Made by a program: the position numbers and the translations under genes. Source: Nitrospira sp. (GTDB taxonomy: Bacteria; Nitrospirota; Nitrospiria; Nitrospirales; UBA8639). From it: a stretch of 40,249 bases of DNA. A model generated the notes under the pieces. That model saw nothing but the letters and a program-made list of their open reading frames with translations. It searched no databases and was not told where the DNA came from. The stretch is taken from the NCBI GenBank assembly GCA_028819435.1, contig JAPPLK010000071.1, forward strand, positions 1-40,249, read 5' to 3'. This document shows positions 7,811 through 16,703 of this stretch, piece by piece; within the stretch, counting starts at the first letter, position 1; every line of letters begins with the position of its first letter.

Positions 7811-10800
7811 AACGACCGGCTCCGTCTGTTGAGTTTCCAGCCCATCATGAGGCTGAAGATTGCCGGGACCAGGAGGAGCGTAAACATGGTCGAGAGCATG
7901 AGCCCGCCGAGCACGACGCTCCCGATGCCCCGGTACAATTCCGATCCGGCGCCCGAAGCCAGGACCAGCGGTAGGAGGCCGAAGGTCGTGGTCAGCATGC
8001 TCATCATGATGGGCCTGACCCGGGACCGCACGGATTCGGCAATGGCTTGACGGGCCGGCATGCCGCTCGTGGCCCGGTCTTCAGTCCACAGGTTGAGCCG
8101 TTGCGGGTCCATGAAATTCAGGGCCTGGTGCACGACCAGGATGGCATTGTTGACCACCACGCCGATCAGGATGATAAAGCCCAACATGGTCAGGACGTCC
8201 AAGGGTTGAGGGGCAATAAAGCGGTTGACGACGGACAGCCCGAGAATGCCGCCGGCTGCGGCCAACGGCACGCTGAAGATAATCACAAACGGATACAGGA
8301 AACTTTCAAACAGGGCGGCCATGAGCAAATAGGTAATGATCAAGGCCATGAGCAGGTTGTATTTCAGGGCGTCGTAGGTTTTTGTGAGGTCGTCAGCCGT
8401 GCCCGCCAGGTGAATCTGATAGAGCCGCCCAAGGGTGCCCGCCTGTGCGATCGGGTTGACGACTTGCTGTTGGATCAGGTCCATGGCCGTCTCCAACGGT
8501 ATAGCGCTTGGCGGAATGACCTGGATGGTGATGGCCCGTTCCCGTTCGATGTGGTTGATCTGTTCGGGGCCTGCCATGAGCGTAATATTAGCAATGTCAC
8601 CCACCGTGGTGAGGCGGCCGCCTGGGGTAAAGATGGGCAGGTTCCCCAGGTCCTGCGTGCGATCGGCATACTGGTCGATGCCCCGGATTGTGAGATCGAT
8701 CTCGTCCCCTTCAAATTGATAGTCACTCGCCTTGGCTCCATCCACCAGGGCGTCGATCGTAAAACCGAGTTCCTGGTTCGTCATCTGCACGTCAGCCGCC
8801 CGGTCCCGTTTCAGGTGGACTCGCACTTCGGGACTTCCCAGGTCGAGACTGGGCTTCGGTCGAACCTGCGCGCCGGGGAGAATGGCTCGAACCCGTCCGA
8901 AGACCTGCCCGCCCAAGGCGAGAAGTTTGTCGAGATCCGGTCCGGTAATTTCAATGTCAATGTTTCGCCCTCCACCCAACCCGCGTTGAAATAAACTGCT
9001 TTGAGTCACGATTCCGATGATCCCGGGAATATCGGCCATGGCCCGGCGAAACACCGGGATCAGGTCCCGGATGTAAGCGTCGTCATTGGTGCGGCCGCCC
9101 ATGAACACGGAACGTCCGCGCGCCACGTAGAAGAAATTGCGGATACTGGGACCATCCAGTGCGGCTTCCTCCGGGGACCCGGGTTCGGCTTCCCAATGCG
9201 GAGTGAGAACGTGCTCGATGGATTCGCCCACGTGAATGAACTTCTCCGTGTTATAGCCGGGCGGTGGCAGGACAATGCCGAAGATCAGGTTTCGATTCCC
9301 GCTGGGCAGGTATTCGGCTTTCGGCAACAACTGCGCGATGGTGCCGATGGCAAACGCCGTGAGTCCGAAGACAATCACCATGCGCCAACCGATACTGCCG
9401 CACATCCGGTACACGAACTTGCCGATCCGGTCGGAAACGTTCCTCTTCCGGCCGGCCGGCCGGGCCTCTTGACCAGCCGCATCTTCGGGGTGTTTCGCAT
9501 GGGAGACGGAACGCCGCCGGCCGGTTTTACGGTTCGTCGTCAACAGGCGAGCGGACAGACATGGAATCACGGTAATGGAAACCAGGAGGCTCAGCCCGAC
9601 GCCGGCGCTGATGGCAATGGCAATGTCCCGAAAGAGTTGTCCGGCCTGTTCCTCGATGAATACGATGGGCACGAAAACGGCGATGGTCGTAAGCGTGCTG
9701 GCCAGCACTGCGCCCCAGACTTCCGTGGTGCCGTCATAGGCGGCTTGCCGCAACGGTTTGCCCGACTCCCGGTGACGGTAGATGTTTTCCAGGACGACGA
9801 TGGAATTGTCGACCAGCATGCCCCCGGCCAGCGTCATCCCGGCGAGACTGATCACGTTCACGTTTCGGCCCAGTACCCACAGGGCGATGAAGGTGCCCAT
9901 GATGCTGATGGGAATGGCCAAACCGACGACGAAGGTCGTGCTCGCCGTGCGCAGGAACAGGAAGAGGACCGTCACGGCAAGGATGCCGCCGATGACCAGG
10001 TTTGTTTGCACCAGGTCGATGGAACTGTAGATGTAGTCCGTTTCGTCATAGACCTGAAACAGTTTGAAGCCGCGTCGTTGGAGGATCTCGTCGTTCAATT
10101 CCCGAACGGCTGTTCGAAGCTGCTCCATAGTGTTCAGGGTATTGGCACCCGTCTCGCGGATGGCATTGACGGCAATGGAGTTCCGTCCCATTTCCCGGAC
10201 AACGTGCGAAGGCTCCTGATACGCGACGCTGACGGTCGCCACGTCTCGGACGTACACCGGCGCGCCGTCCCGTCTGGCAATAATGACGGTCGCCACGTCT
10301 TCGGGGCTTTGGTATTCGCCGGTGGTTCTGACGACGTATGATCGTTTGCCTTCATCGAAGTCCCCCGCGCTGTAGTCACGGTTTTCCTGGTCCAGCGCGC
10401 GCGCCAGGTCCAGGACCGTCAGGGATCGGGTGGCCAGTTTCAAGGGATCCACGAGTACGCGCAGTTCCCGCTTGCGGCCGCCATAGACGTTCGATGCGGC
10501 CACGCCAGGAATGCGCTCGAACCGGGCCTTGATCACGTCTTCCGCAAAATCCCGCAGGGTGTCGATGGCGACGGGGTTGCCCGCCAATGGTTCGAAAATG
10601 AACCACCCCATGGCCATGCCGCGCGTGTCGGCGCTGCTGATTACGGGTTCGTCGACTTCATCGGGATATTCCTTGACCTGGTTGAGCCGGTTGGAGACGC
10701 GAAGTAACGCCGTGTCGGTGTTGGTTCCGGCGGGAAACCGGAGGATGATTTCCCCGGAGTCGTAGGCACTTTCGCCGAACATCTTCTCCAGCCCCTCGAC

Positions 10801-11019
10801 CCCTTTCAGTTGCTCTTCCTGTTTGTCCACGATTTCGCGTTCCACTTCCTTGGGGCTGGCCCCCTGCCATCGGGTTGAGACCGTGATCTCGGGTTTGGAG
10901 ACGTCGGGCGTGAGCTGGATGGGAAGCTGCATGAGCGACACGAGCCCGAAGAGGACTACGAGAATCACGGCCACGCTCGTGGTGACCGGATATCGGATGG
11001 AGAATTGGATGACGTTCAT
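7807..11019 (-). CDS. RND-family efflux transporter, inner-membrane pump subunit
   Basis: 1070 aa, standard RND length. Twelve membrane segments are laid out as 1+5+1+5 around two large periplasmic loops. The N-terminus (FSIRYPVTTSVAVILVVLFGL) and the TM4 motif GGMLVDNSIVVLENIYRHRE are diagnostic of HAE-type RND pumps. A charged cytoplasmic insertion of about 40 residues after TM6 (RKTGRRRSVSHAKHPEDAAG) is longer than usual. It overlaps the adaptor gene and the TolC-like gene by ATGA. It is a proton-driven exporter of unknown substrate; no regulator gene is next to it. Confidence 0.95.
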   Translation of the reverse strand: MNVIQFSIRYPVTTSVAVILVVLFGLVSLMQLPIQLTPDVSKPEITVSTRWQGASPKEVEREIVDKQEEQLKGVEGLEKMFGESAYDSGEIILRFPAGTNTDTALLRVSNRLNQVKEYPDEVDEPVISSADTRGMAMGWFIFEPLAGNPVAIDTLRDFAEDVIKARFERIPGVAASNVYGGRKRELRVLVDPLKLATRSLTVLDLARALDQENRDYSAGDFDEGKRSYVVRTTGEYQSPEDVATVIIARRDGAPVYVRDVATVSVAYQEPSHVVREMGRNSIAVNAIRETGANTLNTMEQLRTAVRELNDEILQRRGFKLFQVYDETDYIYSSIDLVQTNLVIGGILAVTVLFLFLRTASTTFVVGLAIPISIMGTFIALWVLGRNVNVISLAGMTLAGGMLVDNSIVVLENIYRHRESGKPLRQAAYDGTTEVWGAVLASTLTTIAVFVPIVFIEEQAGQLFRDIAIAISAGVGLSLLVSITVIPCLSARLLTTNRKTGRRRSVSHAKHPEDAAGQEARPAGRKRNVSDRIGKFVYRMCGSIGWRMVIVFGLTAFAIGTIAQLLPKAEYLPSGNRNLIFGIVLPPPGYNTEKFIHVGESIEHVLTPHWEAEPGSPEEAALDGPSIRNFFYVARGRSVFMGGRTNDDAYIRDLIPVFRRAMADIPGIIGIVTQSSLFQRGLGGGRNIDIEITGPDLDKLLALGGQVFGRVRAILPGAQVRPKPSLDLGSPEVRVHLKRDRAADVQMTNQELGFTIDALVDGAKASDYQFEGDEIDLTIRGIDQYADRTQDLGNLPIFTPGGRLTTVGDIANITLMAGPEQINHIERERAITIQVIPPSAIPLETAMDLIQQQVVNPIAQAGTLGRLYQIHLAGTADDLTKTYDALKYNLLMALIITYLLMAALFESFLYPFVIIFSVPLAAAGGILGLSVVNRFIAPQPLDVLTMLGFIILIGVVVNNAILVVHQALNFMDPQRLNLWTEDRATSGMPARQAIAESVRSRVRPIMMSMLTTTFGLLPLVLASGAGSELYRGIGSVVLGGLMLSTMFTLLLVPAIFSLMMGWKLNRRSRSL

Positions 11020-12155
11020 GGGGTGTTGCCGGGAGCCTCTCCGGGGGACTCCAGGATACGCACGGATTGGCCGGGGAACAGGCGTTCGTTTCCTTCCACT
11101 ACGACGTCCATCCCCGCTTGGACCGGTCCTTCGATTTCCACGAGGTCTTCGACGTGCAGGATGGCGGTCACCGGGATTTGGTCGACGACCGTCCCTTCGT
11201 TCACGCGAAACACGAACGCTTTGCCTCCCCGGAGGACCAGGGCGTCCTTCGGGACCACGAGCCCTTGATGGGGCCGGTCGATCCGGAGCGTGACGCGGGA
11301 CACCATACCGCTTTTGATTGCCAGGGCGGGATTCGGAATCTCCACCTTGACCGGAAAAGTTCTTGCGGTTCGATCGGCCTGGGCCACAAGGGAGAACACT
11401 CGGCCCTGAGCCTCGAACGCCGGCAGGCCGTCGAAGGTGGCGGTGACGGGATCATGGATTTGAATATGGCTCACGTAGCGTTCCGGAAGGGGAACTTCGA
11501 CTTGCACGTGCGACAGGTCAACCATTTCGACGACCGGCCCGCCTTCTTCCACCCACTGCCCGATCTCCGTAAATTCCTGCGTGATCCACCCATCGAACGG
11601 CGCGACGACCGTCGACTTGTTCAGGGAGTCTCTGACCTGCCGGATTTCGGCATCCAATTGCGACAGGCGTTCTTTCAGCGCCGCTTCCTCGGCCACGGCG
11701 TCGTCGAAGTCTTTCTGGGTCACGAGTTCCCGTTTAAAGAGAGCGCGGACTCGTTTCAGGTTCCGTTTGGCCCGTTCGTAGCGGGCACCGGACTCTCGAT
11801 AGATGGCCACGGCTGAATCGAGCCGGATCCGCAAGGTCCTGGTGCGCAACCGGGCCAGCAGGTCCCCGCGTTTGACCTTCATGCCTTCTTCAGCCGTAAA
11901 GGCCTGGACCAACCCTTCGACTTCGCTGGCCACGACGCTTCGTTTCCATGGCTCGACGGTCCCGACCAGGGTGACGGTTCGCTTCACTTCCCGTTGCAGA
12001 ACCGGGGCGACGCGGACCGGCGACGGCGGAGGAGCAGGGGGTGGAGACGCGGCTTGTTGTTCGTCACAGGCCGGGAGGTTGAGCAGGCAGAGGATCAGGG
12101 AAAGGGGAATGCAGGTCCTGCGAAATACTTGCTGACATGGGTATGGGATCATCAT
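11016..12155 (-). CDS. RND efflux periplasmic adaptor (membrane fusion protein)
   Basis: About 379 aa from ATG 12155; an in-frame TTG at 12170 is possible. An N-terminal lipoprotein signal ends in LNLPAC, so Cys lipidation to the inner membrane is likely. Lipoyl-like halves (ASEVEGLVQAFTAEEGMKVKRGD and NKSTVVAPFDGWI) flank a coiled hairpin. It links the RND pump to the TolC-like channel. First gene of the operon, with a good promoter about 60 bp upstream. Confidence 0.93.
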   Translation of the reverse strand: MMIPYPCQQVFRRTCIPLSLILCLLNLPACDEQQAASPPPAPPPSPVRVAPVLQREVKRTVTLVGTVEPWKRSVVASEVEGLVQAFTAEEGMKVKRGDLLARLRTRTLRIRLDSAVAIYRESGARYERAKRNLKRVRALFKRELVTQKDFDDAVAEEAALKERLSQLDAEIRQVRDSLNKSTVVAPFDGWITQEFTEIGQWVEEGGPVVEMVDLSHVQVEVPLPERYVSHIQIHDPVTATFDGLPAFEAQGRVFSLVAQADRTARTFPVKVEIPNPALAIKSGMVSRVTLRIDRPHQGLVVPKDALVLRGGKAFVFRVNEGTVVDQIPVTAILHVEDLVEIEGPVQAGMDVVVEGNERLFPGQSVRILESPGEAPGNTP

Positions 12156-12209
12156 AACGAAAACGATCAATGAAGCTGAGAATCATGTCTCTCCGTCAAT
12201 AATAAGGAT

Positions 12210-12237
12210 ATTCTACTATATGAAAACCCCGCGTCAA
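12210..12237 (-). promoter_or_regulatory. Sigma70-type promoter of the RND operon
   Basis: Minus strand: TTGACG (12232-12237), a 16-bp spacer, then TAGAAT (12210-12215). Each hexamer matches consensus at five of six positions. It sits directly upstream of the adaptor gene. Confidence 0.6.
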
Positions 12238-12299
12238 AATTAGAACACGCAGTCAGGTCTTTGCAACTCCCGTCACAAAGAAATGCGCCACGGCATCGG

Positions 12300-13001
12300 T
12301 TATTGAAACGAATCGGGAGATTTTTTAGACTCGACCGGAGATGGTAACGCCGGGGTGCCGCTCTGGGGCGTTTTCCCGGTTTTCCCATTGGCCGTACCAC
12401 CCGAAACTCCGCCCGAGACGATAAAAGTCATGATGTCCGCGCTGTCGGCGTGGAGCGGGCGGATCTGGCTGCGAGGCACGACCAGCAGGTTGCCGGCAAA
12501 GTTGTAGGATTGCGGAAAGTAGACGGCGACCCGGTCTTCCAGCCCCAACAGGTCCAGGTTCTGGCGCGTGACGAACCCGATCGCTTCCGCGTGACCACCC
12601 GGGATCAACGTGACGAGAACAGGTTGATCGAAACGCTTTTTTTCACCCATGAAGGCTTCGATGAGATCCTTGAGCGACGTATAGACCAATTTGATAAAGG
12701 GCGTGCGGGTCAGGACTTTTTCCAGGGAACCCATGGCCCCGCGAAAGAACACGTTCGAGGCCAGGCGGCCGACCACCACCAGCATGGCGATGGTCAGGAT
12801 GAACCCGATCCCCGGGATGGGGATATTCAGCCAGCCGTCAATGAACTTGAAGACGATGAAGACGACGTAGACGGTGACGGCCACGGGGACTACGAGAAAC
12901 AGGCCATTAAAGAAATTTTGGACGAATTCCTGCATGTCCCAGCGTTTGGGAATGGCTTCTTCCTTGAGGGATTTGAGAACTTCTTTCCAGTCGACACTCA
13001 T
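12300..13001 (-). CDS. DUF502 family membrane protein
   Basis: 233 aa with two transmembrane helices (FFNGLFLVVPVAVTVYVVFIVF, and a second in the GIGFILTIAMLVVVGRLA region). The conserved DUF502 blocks follow: KLVYTSLKDLIEAFMG and VAVYFPQSYNFAGNLLVVP. The family is widespread in Gram-negative bacteria and its biochemical role is unestablished. The Pro/Ser/Lys-rich C-terminal tail is low complexity. It has its own spacer on both sides and an AAAGG upstream of the start. Confidence 0.88.
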   Translation of the reverse strand: MSVDWKEVLKSLKEEAIPKRWDMQEFVQNFFNGLFLVVPVAVTVYVVFIVFKFIDGWLNIPIPGIGFILTIAMLVVVGRLASNVFFRGAMGSLEKVLTRTPFIKLVYTSLKDLIEAFMGEKKRFDQPVLVTLIPGGHAEAIGFVTRQNLDLLGLEDRVAVYFPQSYNFAGNLLVVPRSQIRPLHADSADIMTFIVSGGVSGGTANGKTGKTPQSGTPALPSPVESKKSPDSFQ

Positions 13002-13194
13002 TGGAACGGCCTTTGGATAAAGACGTGAAGCGGCGGCACTTTATTGCGGAGCATCGCTCAGTTTCTTGACTCTAACCGGAGAGAAGACCTTAAGACAAGG
13101 GCTTGCAAGGGGACCATTTGACACTCGGCCTCACAACCCGTCACAGTAAGACGCGTTCCGTGATTCATTGACTTCATGCAGAAAGGTGCACATT

Positions 13195-13455
13195 GTGGCA
13201 GGCGAAACCTCATCGCGGAAACCGTCCTCCAAATCAAAAGGTCCTCTCGACACCGAAATCCTGACGGTTCACGTCGAGCGTGAAGGTCAACAGGTCAGTG
13301 CCAAATGGGGACTCAATCCGAGACTGAAAGAAGAATTGACTCCCGAGGAATGGAAAGAGGTGACGGACATTATGGGAAAAGTCACCGACATCGTGGGGAA
13401 ACGGTTTTCGGAAATGTTGGCGCAGGACCCGACGGAAGCCGGGGGCACCGCGTAA
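13195..13455 (+). CDS. Small conserved hypothetical protein
   Basis: About 86 aa from GTG 13195, with AAAGG 9 nt upstream; an in-frame TTG at 13168 has no ribosome site. A basic Ser/Lys N-terminal tail is followed by a strand-rich block (EILTVHVEREGQQVSAKWGL) and a helical C-terminus (EEWKEVTDIMGKVTDIVGKRF). No family recognised. It is divergent from DUF502 and convergent with the radical SAM gene. Confidence 0.6.
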   Translation: MAGETSSRKPSSKSKGPLDTEILTVHVEREGQQVSAKWGLNPRLKEELTPEEWKEVTDIMGKVTDIVGKRFSEMLAQDPTEAGGTA

Positions 13456-13510
13456 GCAAGCTGGTCAGCCCTGCTGTATGGTTCAGGAATTCGTTGATAA
13501 TTTTCGCTTG

Positions 13511-13616
13511 TTTTTCCCCTCCTTTGTAAGGAGGGGTTAGGGGAGGTAGAGGCAACGACAAACGAAAATAGGACTCTACCCCACCTATCCTCCCCTTACA
13601 AAGGGGAGGGAAAGAA
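13511..13616. repeat. Long inverted repeat between convergent genes
   Basis: Arms of about 40 bp: 13511-13551 reads CCCCTCCTTTGTAAGGAGGG and continues to GGTAGAG; 13573-13616 returns the complement (CTCTACC to CAAAGGGGAGGG). The transcript would form a strong hairpin in either direction. It may act as a bidirectional terminator, and it resembles a dispersed miniature element found in many genomes. The 13456-13699 gap has no gene. Confidence 0.65.
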
Positions 13617-13699
13617 CACGGCAGCCCTCGCTCAGGCTGATTATTCTTTCAACCCATTCCTGAACCTTTACCCCCGGCGCTCGCACCGAACCTTCGCTC

Positions 13700-15628
13700 C
13701 TACAGATGCGGATTGACCGGCAGGGCCAGGGTAAAGTAACGGCCCTTGTCTTCCACCAGAATACGTTTGGCCGTGAGCGCGGCGACTGCGTCTTCGATGG
13801 AAGTCGCCGGGGTTGCCGCACCCGGATCGTCAACTGAAGCCCGCCTGATCTGCTCCAGCGTTTTTGGGGTTTCATTGCAAAATTCGATGACACGTGAAAG
13901 CGGCCAATCAAACCGTTCGCTCGTAGGCTGATCGGTTCGGCCGTCGTAGACGGTCACGTAACTCATGGCCTTGGCATAGAACAGGAACGGGCGGTCCTGC
14001 GAGAAATATCGCGCCCACCATTCCTGCACCAGGCTGCACAACTGGTCGTAGAGGGCCGGGTCCACGTTCCAGTCGATCTCATATTCAAAATCGTACGCAA
14101 TCTTGTTCAGGTCCACTTTCCTCGCGTCGTACACGTATTCATACGCCGCGCCCGGTCCGGTAATGCGCACGCCGTACTCTTCGGGGCGCATGAAATATGG
14201 GCTGAACCGTTCCAGCCACAGTTTGCCGGTGCTTTCCGGCGGTTGCAGGTGAAACAGTGAAGGGATAAGCGCAATCTGGCGTTGATAATCCTCGTTGGTT
14301 TCCTGCGGGAACCCCAGCAGAATGTTCCAGTTGATATCCAGGTTGTAATACCGGCTCCATTTCAGGCACTGGACGTTCTGGAGCGGGCTGACGCCCTTGT
14401 CCATTTCCTTGAGTTGCGCGGCGCTCAGGCTTTCGATGCCAGGCTGCATGCATTTCACCCCGCCTTGGGCCAGGGTCTGAATCTGTTGCTTGGTCAGGTT
14501 GGCCTTGGTCTCCATGAATACGTCCAGGTCATAGTGCCCCGCGGCGAACCGGCCGAACAGATTGTCGATGTACTTCAGGTCGATGATGTTATCGACCAGC
14601 CGGAAGCGCGTGGTGTTATAGCGATTGGAGAGGCCGTCCATTTCCCGCGCCACCTGGTCGGACGACTTGGCGCGAAACTGCATGGACTGCGCGTTCAGTC
14701 CGCAAAACGTGCAGTGATGTTTTTCACCCCACCAGCACCCGCGCGACCCCTCATAGAGCAGAATCCGGTTGAGCCCTGTCGAGCCTTGTCCCTCCAGTTC
14801 TCGGACCATGTCAAAATAGTCATCGTAATCCGGCGGCCCCACTTCAGGAAAATCGGAAAAGAGCGTCGCGTTGGGTTGAAACTGAATTTCCCCGTCTTGA
14901 CGGTAAGCCACCCCGGAAGGGAATGCGCCTTCCTGTCCGCGCAGCACGTTCTTCACCAGACCGGGAAAAACCTCTTCGCCTTCGCCGACCACCACGTAGT
15001 CGATCCACGGAAACGCCCGGAAATGTTCCAGGCCCATCTCCCCGTCGAAGTTGGCCCCGCCGAAGACGATGCGAACGTCGGGATACAGGTCCTTGATCAA
15101 TTTGGCCAGGGTCAGGCTGGCTACGTTCTGGTCGAACGTGGACGTGAACCCCACGACCTTGAATTGCCCCCAGTCGTACGAGGTCAACATCTCGGTGAGA
15201 AATTGCGGGGCGATGGTGTGGGCGATTTCTTCCAGGTAGCCCGTGGAACATCCGGCCTCCTGTGCCGTGCTCTCGAACACGGGCTTGAAGACGTCGGGAT
15301 ATTGGGCGTGCTTCGGGTTGTCGCGGAAGAGAATCGACGAGAACAACCACTCGCCGATCATGCCGCGTTTCTCGCATAGCACTTCGTAGAGTTGGACTCC
15401 GATGCGGTGGGCAAACAGCAGGTTGAAGTGATAACTCCTGGAGCCGACGCCGTGGTTCTTCAAGACCCGGGACAACGTGCCCAGTTGAATGGACGGGAAT
15501 TTGGAATACCCGAACGGCATGGTGACCAGGGCCACCTGCGGTATGCCGTCCGGGTCGGCCCAGGGTTCTTCCGCCAACGCGGTGCCGGCTTGAGCCGACG
15601 GCTCAATCGTGATGAGGGACTCAGCCAT
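13700..15628 (-). CDS. RiPP maturation radical SAM protein 1 (B12-binding type)
   Basis: About 642 aa from the ATG opening MAESLITIEP. Residues about 30-260 form a cobalamin-binding-like Rossmann part (PQVALVTMPFGYSKFPSIQL; VGFTSTFDQN; VVVGEGEEVFPGLV). The radical SAM core has a C-x7-C-x2-C iron-sulfur motif (GCWWGEKHHCTFCGLN, cysteines near 296, 304, 307). The C-terminal part ends in a winged-helix-like tail. This architecture matches the radical SAM enzymes next to natural-product precursor peptides. No precursor is visible here. It overlaps the dehydratase gene by 8 nt, so the two are probably co-transcribed. Confidence 0.85.
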   Translation of the reverse strand: MAESLITIEPSAQAGTALAEEPWADPDGIPQVALVTMPFGYSKFPSIQLGTLSRVLKNHGVGSRSYHFNLLFAHRIGVQLYEVLCEKRGMIGEWLFSSILFRDNPKHAQYPDVFKPVFESTAQEAGCSTGYLEEIAHTIAPQFLTEMLTSYDWGQFKVVGFTSTFDQNVASLTLAKLIKDLYPDVRIVFGGANFDGEMGLEHFRAFPWIDYVVVGEGEEVFPGLVKNVLRGQEGAFPSGVAYRQDGEIQFQPNATLFSDFPEVGPPDYDDYFDMVRELEGQGSTGLNRILLYEGSRGCWWGEKHHCTFCGLNAQSMQFRAKSSDQVAREMDGLSNRYNTTRFRLVDNIIDLKYIDNLFGRFAAGHYDLDVFMETKANLTKQQIQTLAQGGVKCMQPGIESLSAAQLKEMDKGVSPLQNVQCLKWSRYYNLDINWNILLGFPQETNEDYQRQIALIPSLFHLQPPESTGKLWLERFSPYFMRPEEYGVRITGPGAAYEYVYDARKVDLNKIAYDFEYEIDWNVDPALYDQLCSLVQEWWARYFSQDRPFLFYAKAMSYVTVYDGRTDQPTSERFDWPLSRVIEFCNETPKTLEQIRRASVDDPGAATPATSIEDAVAALTAKRILVEDKGRYFTLALPVNPHL

Positions 15629-15959
15629 GGCCCGTGAAAACCCGGTCGGCCTTGGCCGCCAGGTAAAAATCGCTTTCCGTGAGTCCGCGGATCTTATGGG
15701 TCCAGATTTCCACTTTGCACCGGCCCCATGCCAAATACAGGTCGGGATGATGCCCCTCCTGCTCGGCAATCGCGCCGACCTTGTTCACAAAGTCTAGGGC
15801 CTCCGCAAAGTCCTTGAATTCGTACAGGCGCTCGATATGCCCGTCGCCATTCAACGCCCACCCCGGCTCCAATTGCCCCAACAACTCCTGCGCCTTCGCC
15901 GATTCCAGCGGCGGCACCCCCCCGCGGCACGGCACGCATTGCTTATCCGCCAAACTCAT
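15621..15959 (-). CDS. phhB: Pterin-4a-carbinolamine dehydratase
   Basis: 112 aa. The signature EGHHPDLYLAWGRCKVEIWTH, with the paired histidines of the active site, and the closing GLTESDFYLAAKAD helix are typical of the PCD/DCoH family. The enzyme dehydrates 4a-hydroxytetrahydropterin. In bacteria without a phenylalanine hydroxylase nearby it may serve other pterins. The start ATG gives a family-standard length with a Cys-rich N-terminus (CVPCRGG). It is upstream of, and overlaps, the radical SAM gene. Confidence 0.9.
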   Translation of the reverse strand: MSLADKQCVPCRGGVPPLESAKAQELLGQLEPGWALNGDGHIERLYEFKDFAEALDFVNKVGAIAEQEGHHPDLYLAWGRCKVEIWTHKIRGLTESDFYLAAKADRVFTGHG

Positions 15960-15977
15960 AAACGTCCTCCTGTATAC

Positions 15978-16159
15978 TTTCCTCTCCCTTGATGGGAGAG
16001 GATTAAGCCTGCCCCTGCGAAAGCAGGGGGTGAGGGTGAAAACCAAAAAGAATTATAGACTCCCACATGGCAAGGCACAAATGGAGTAGCCGCAAAGATT
16101 GTCTTGGCGGCCCTTACCTTCACCCTCGATTTCCTCTCCCTTGATGGGAGAGGATTAAG
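15978..16159. repeat. Two 30-bp direct repeats, each a small hairpin
   Basis: Identical copies at 15978-16007 and 16130-16159 contain CTCTCCC-TTGAT-GGGAGAG, and both are followed by GTGAGGGTGA-like sequence within about 20 bp. A diverged relative lies near 26980-27020, upstream of the permease. The 15960-16254 gap otherwise holds nothing I can identify. Confidence 0.65.
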
Positions 16160-16254
16160 GTGAGGGTGAGGAAGTTGAGCCTTTCTTTTTCATTCTCAAA
16201 CACGGATAATCTGCTGAACATATATGTAACCCCTCGGCTCTTAGAGGAGGATCC

Positions 16255-16413
16255 ATGAAACCTAAGAAGGCCACAAAAGAGACCCAAGCGTTTGCGCGTA
16301 GTGTTGGTCGAGCGTTACGTCGGGCTGCCAAAGCCGCTCGGAAAACCGCGCGTATGCATAACACACCGATCTATATTTGGAAGGACGGCAAGGTCGTAGC
16401 CATAAAGCCCTGA
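16255..16413 (+). CDS. Small basic hypothetical protein (52 aa)
   Basis: ATG follows a near-perfect ribosome site (GAGGAGG, 4 nt spacing). The protein is very basic (AFARSVGRALRRAAKAARKT) with a conserved-looking end (TPIYIWKDGKVVAIKP) resembling small proteins often found alone or beside toxin-like genes. Function unknown. The strong ribosome site and non-random composition argue that it is real. Confidence 0.6.
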   Translation: MKPKKATKETQAFARSVGRALRRAAKAARKTARMHNTPIYIWKDGKVVAIKP

Positions 16414-16455
16414 TCATTGCTTTACTCCAAGGAGGTGTCACCGACCAAGCCATTT

Positions 16456-16590
16456 ATGAAGGATGGAACCATCTATGACGCCAAGACCGGGAAGTTGTTC
16501 AATTACCACGGACATGCGTGGTCCGTTGATTTCACAGAGTTTTGTGAATATGAACTGATGGTTCTTCGATGTCCTGATGTTGGAACTTAG
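16456..16590 (+). CDS. Short ORF after the 52-aa gene
   Basis: 44 codons starting MKDGTIYDAKTGKLFNYHG; a GTG at 16435 would add seven. AAGGAGG at about 16429-16435 is too far from the ATG for ideal spacing and overlaps the GTG. It lies 40 nt after the small basic gene on the same strand and could be its partner or a truncated gene. Weakly supported. Confidence 0.35.
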   Translation: MKDGTIYDAKTGKLFNYHGHAWSVDFTEFCEYELMVLRCPDVGT

Positions 16591-16703
16591 ATCCTCATTG
16601 GTTGAGAAGGCATGGATGGCGGCACTTGACGCCAATGTTTGCCTATCCAGTTTCCAAAGCTCCACCTCCGACCTAATAGCCAAGTTCGGTGCAAAGGTTC
16701 ATC

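Noticed and set aside
9001-10341. Long plus-strand open frame opposite the RND pump
   Set aside because: It lies wholly antisense to a clear RND gene; its translation is rich in His/Gly/Asp/Gln typical of the complement of GC-rich coding DNA.
14282-15379. 365-codon plus-strand frame opposite the radical SAM gene
   Set aside because: The minus strand carries a recognisable radical SAM protein with a cysteine motif; this frame has no support.
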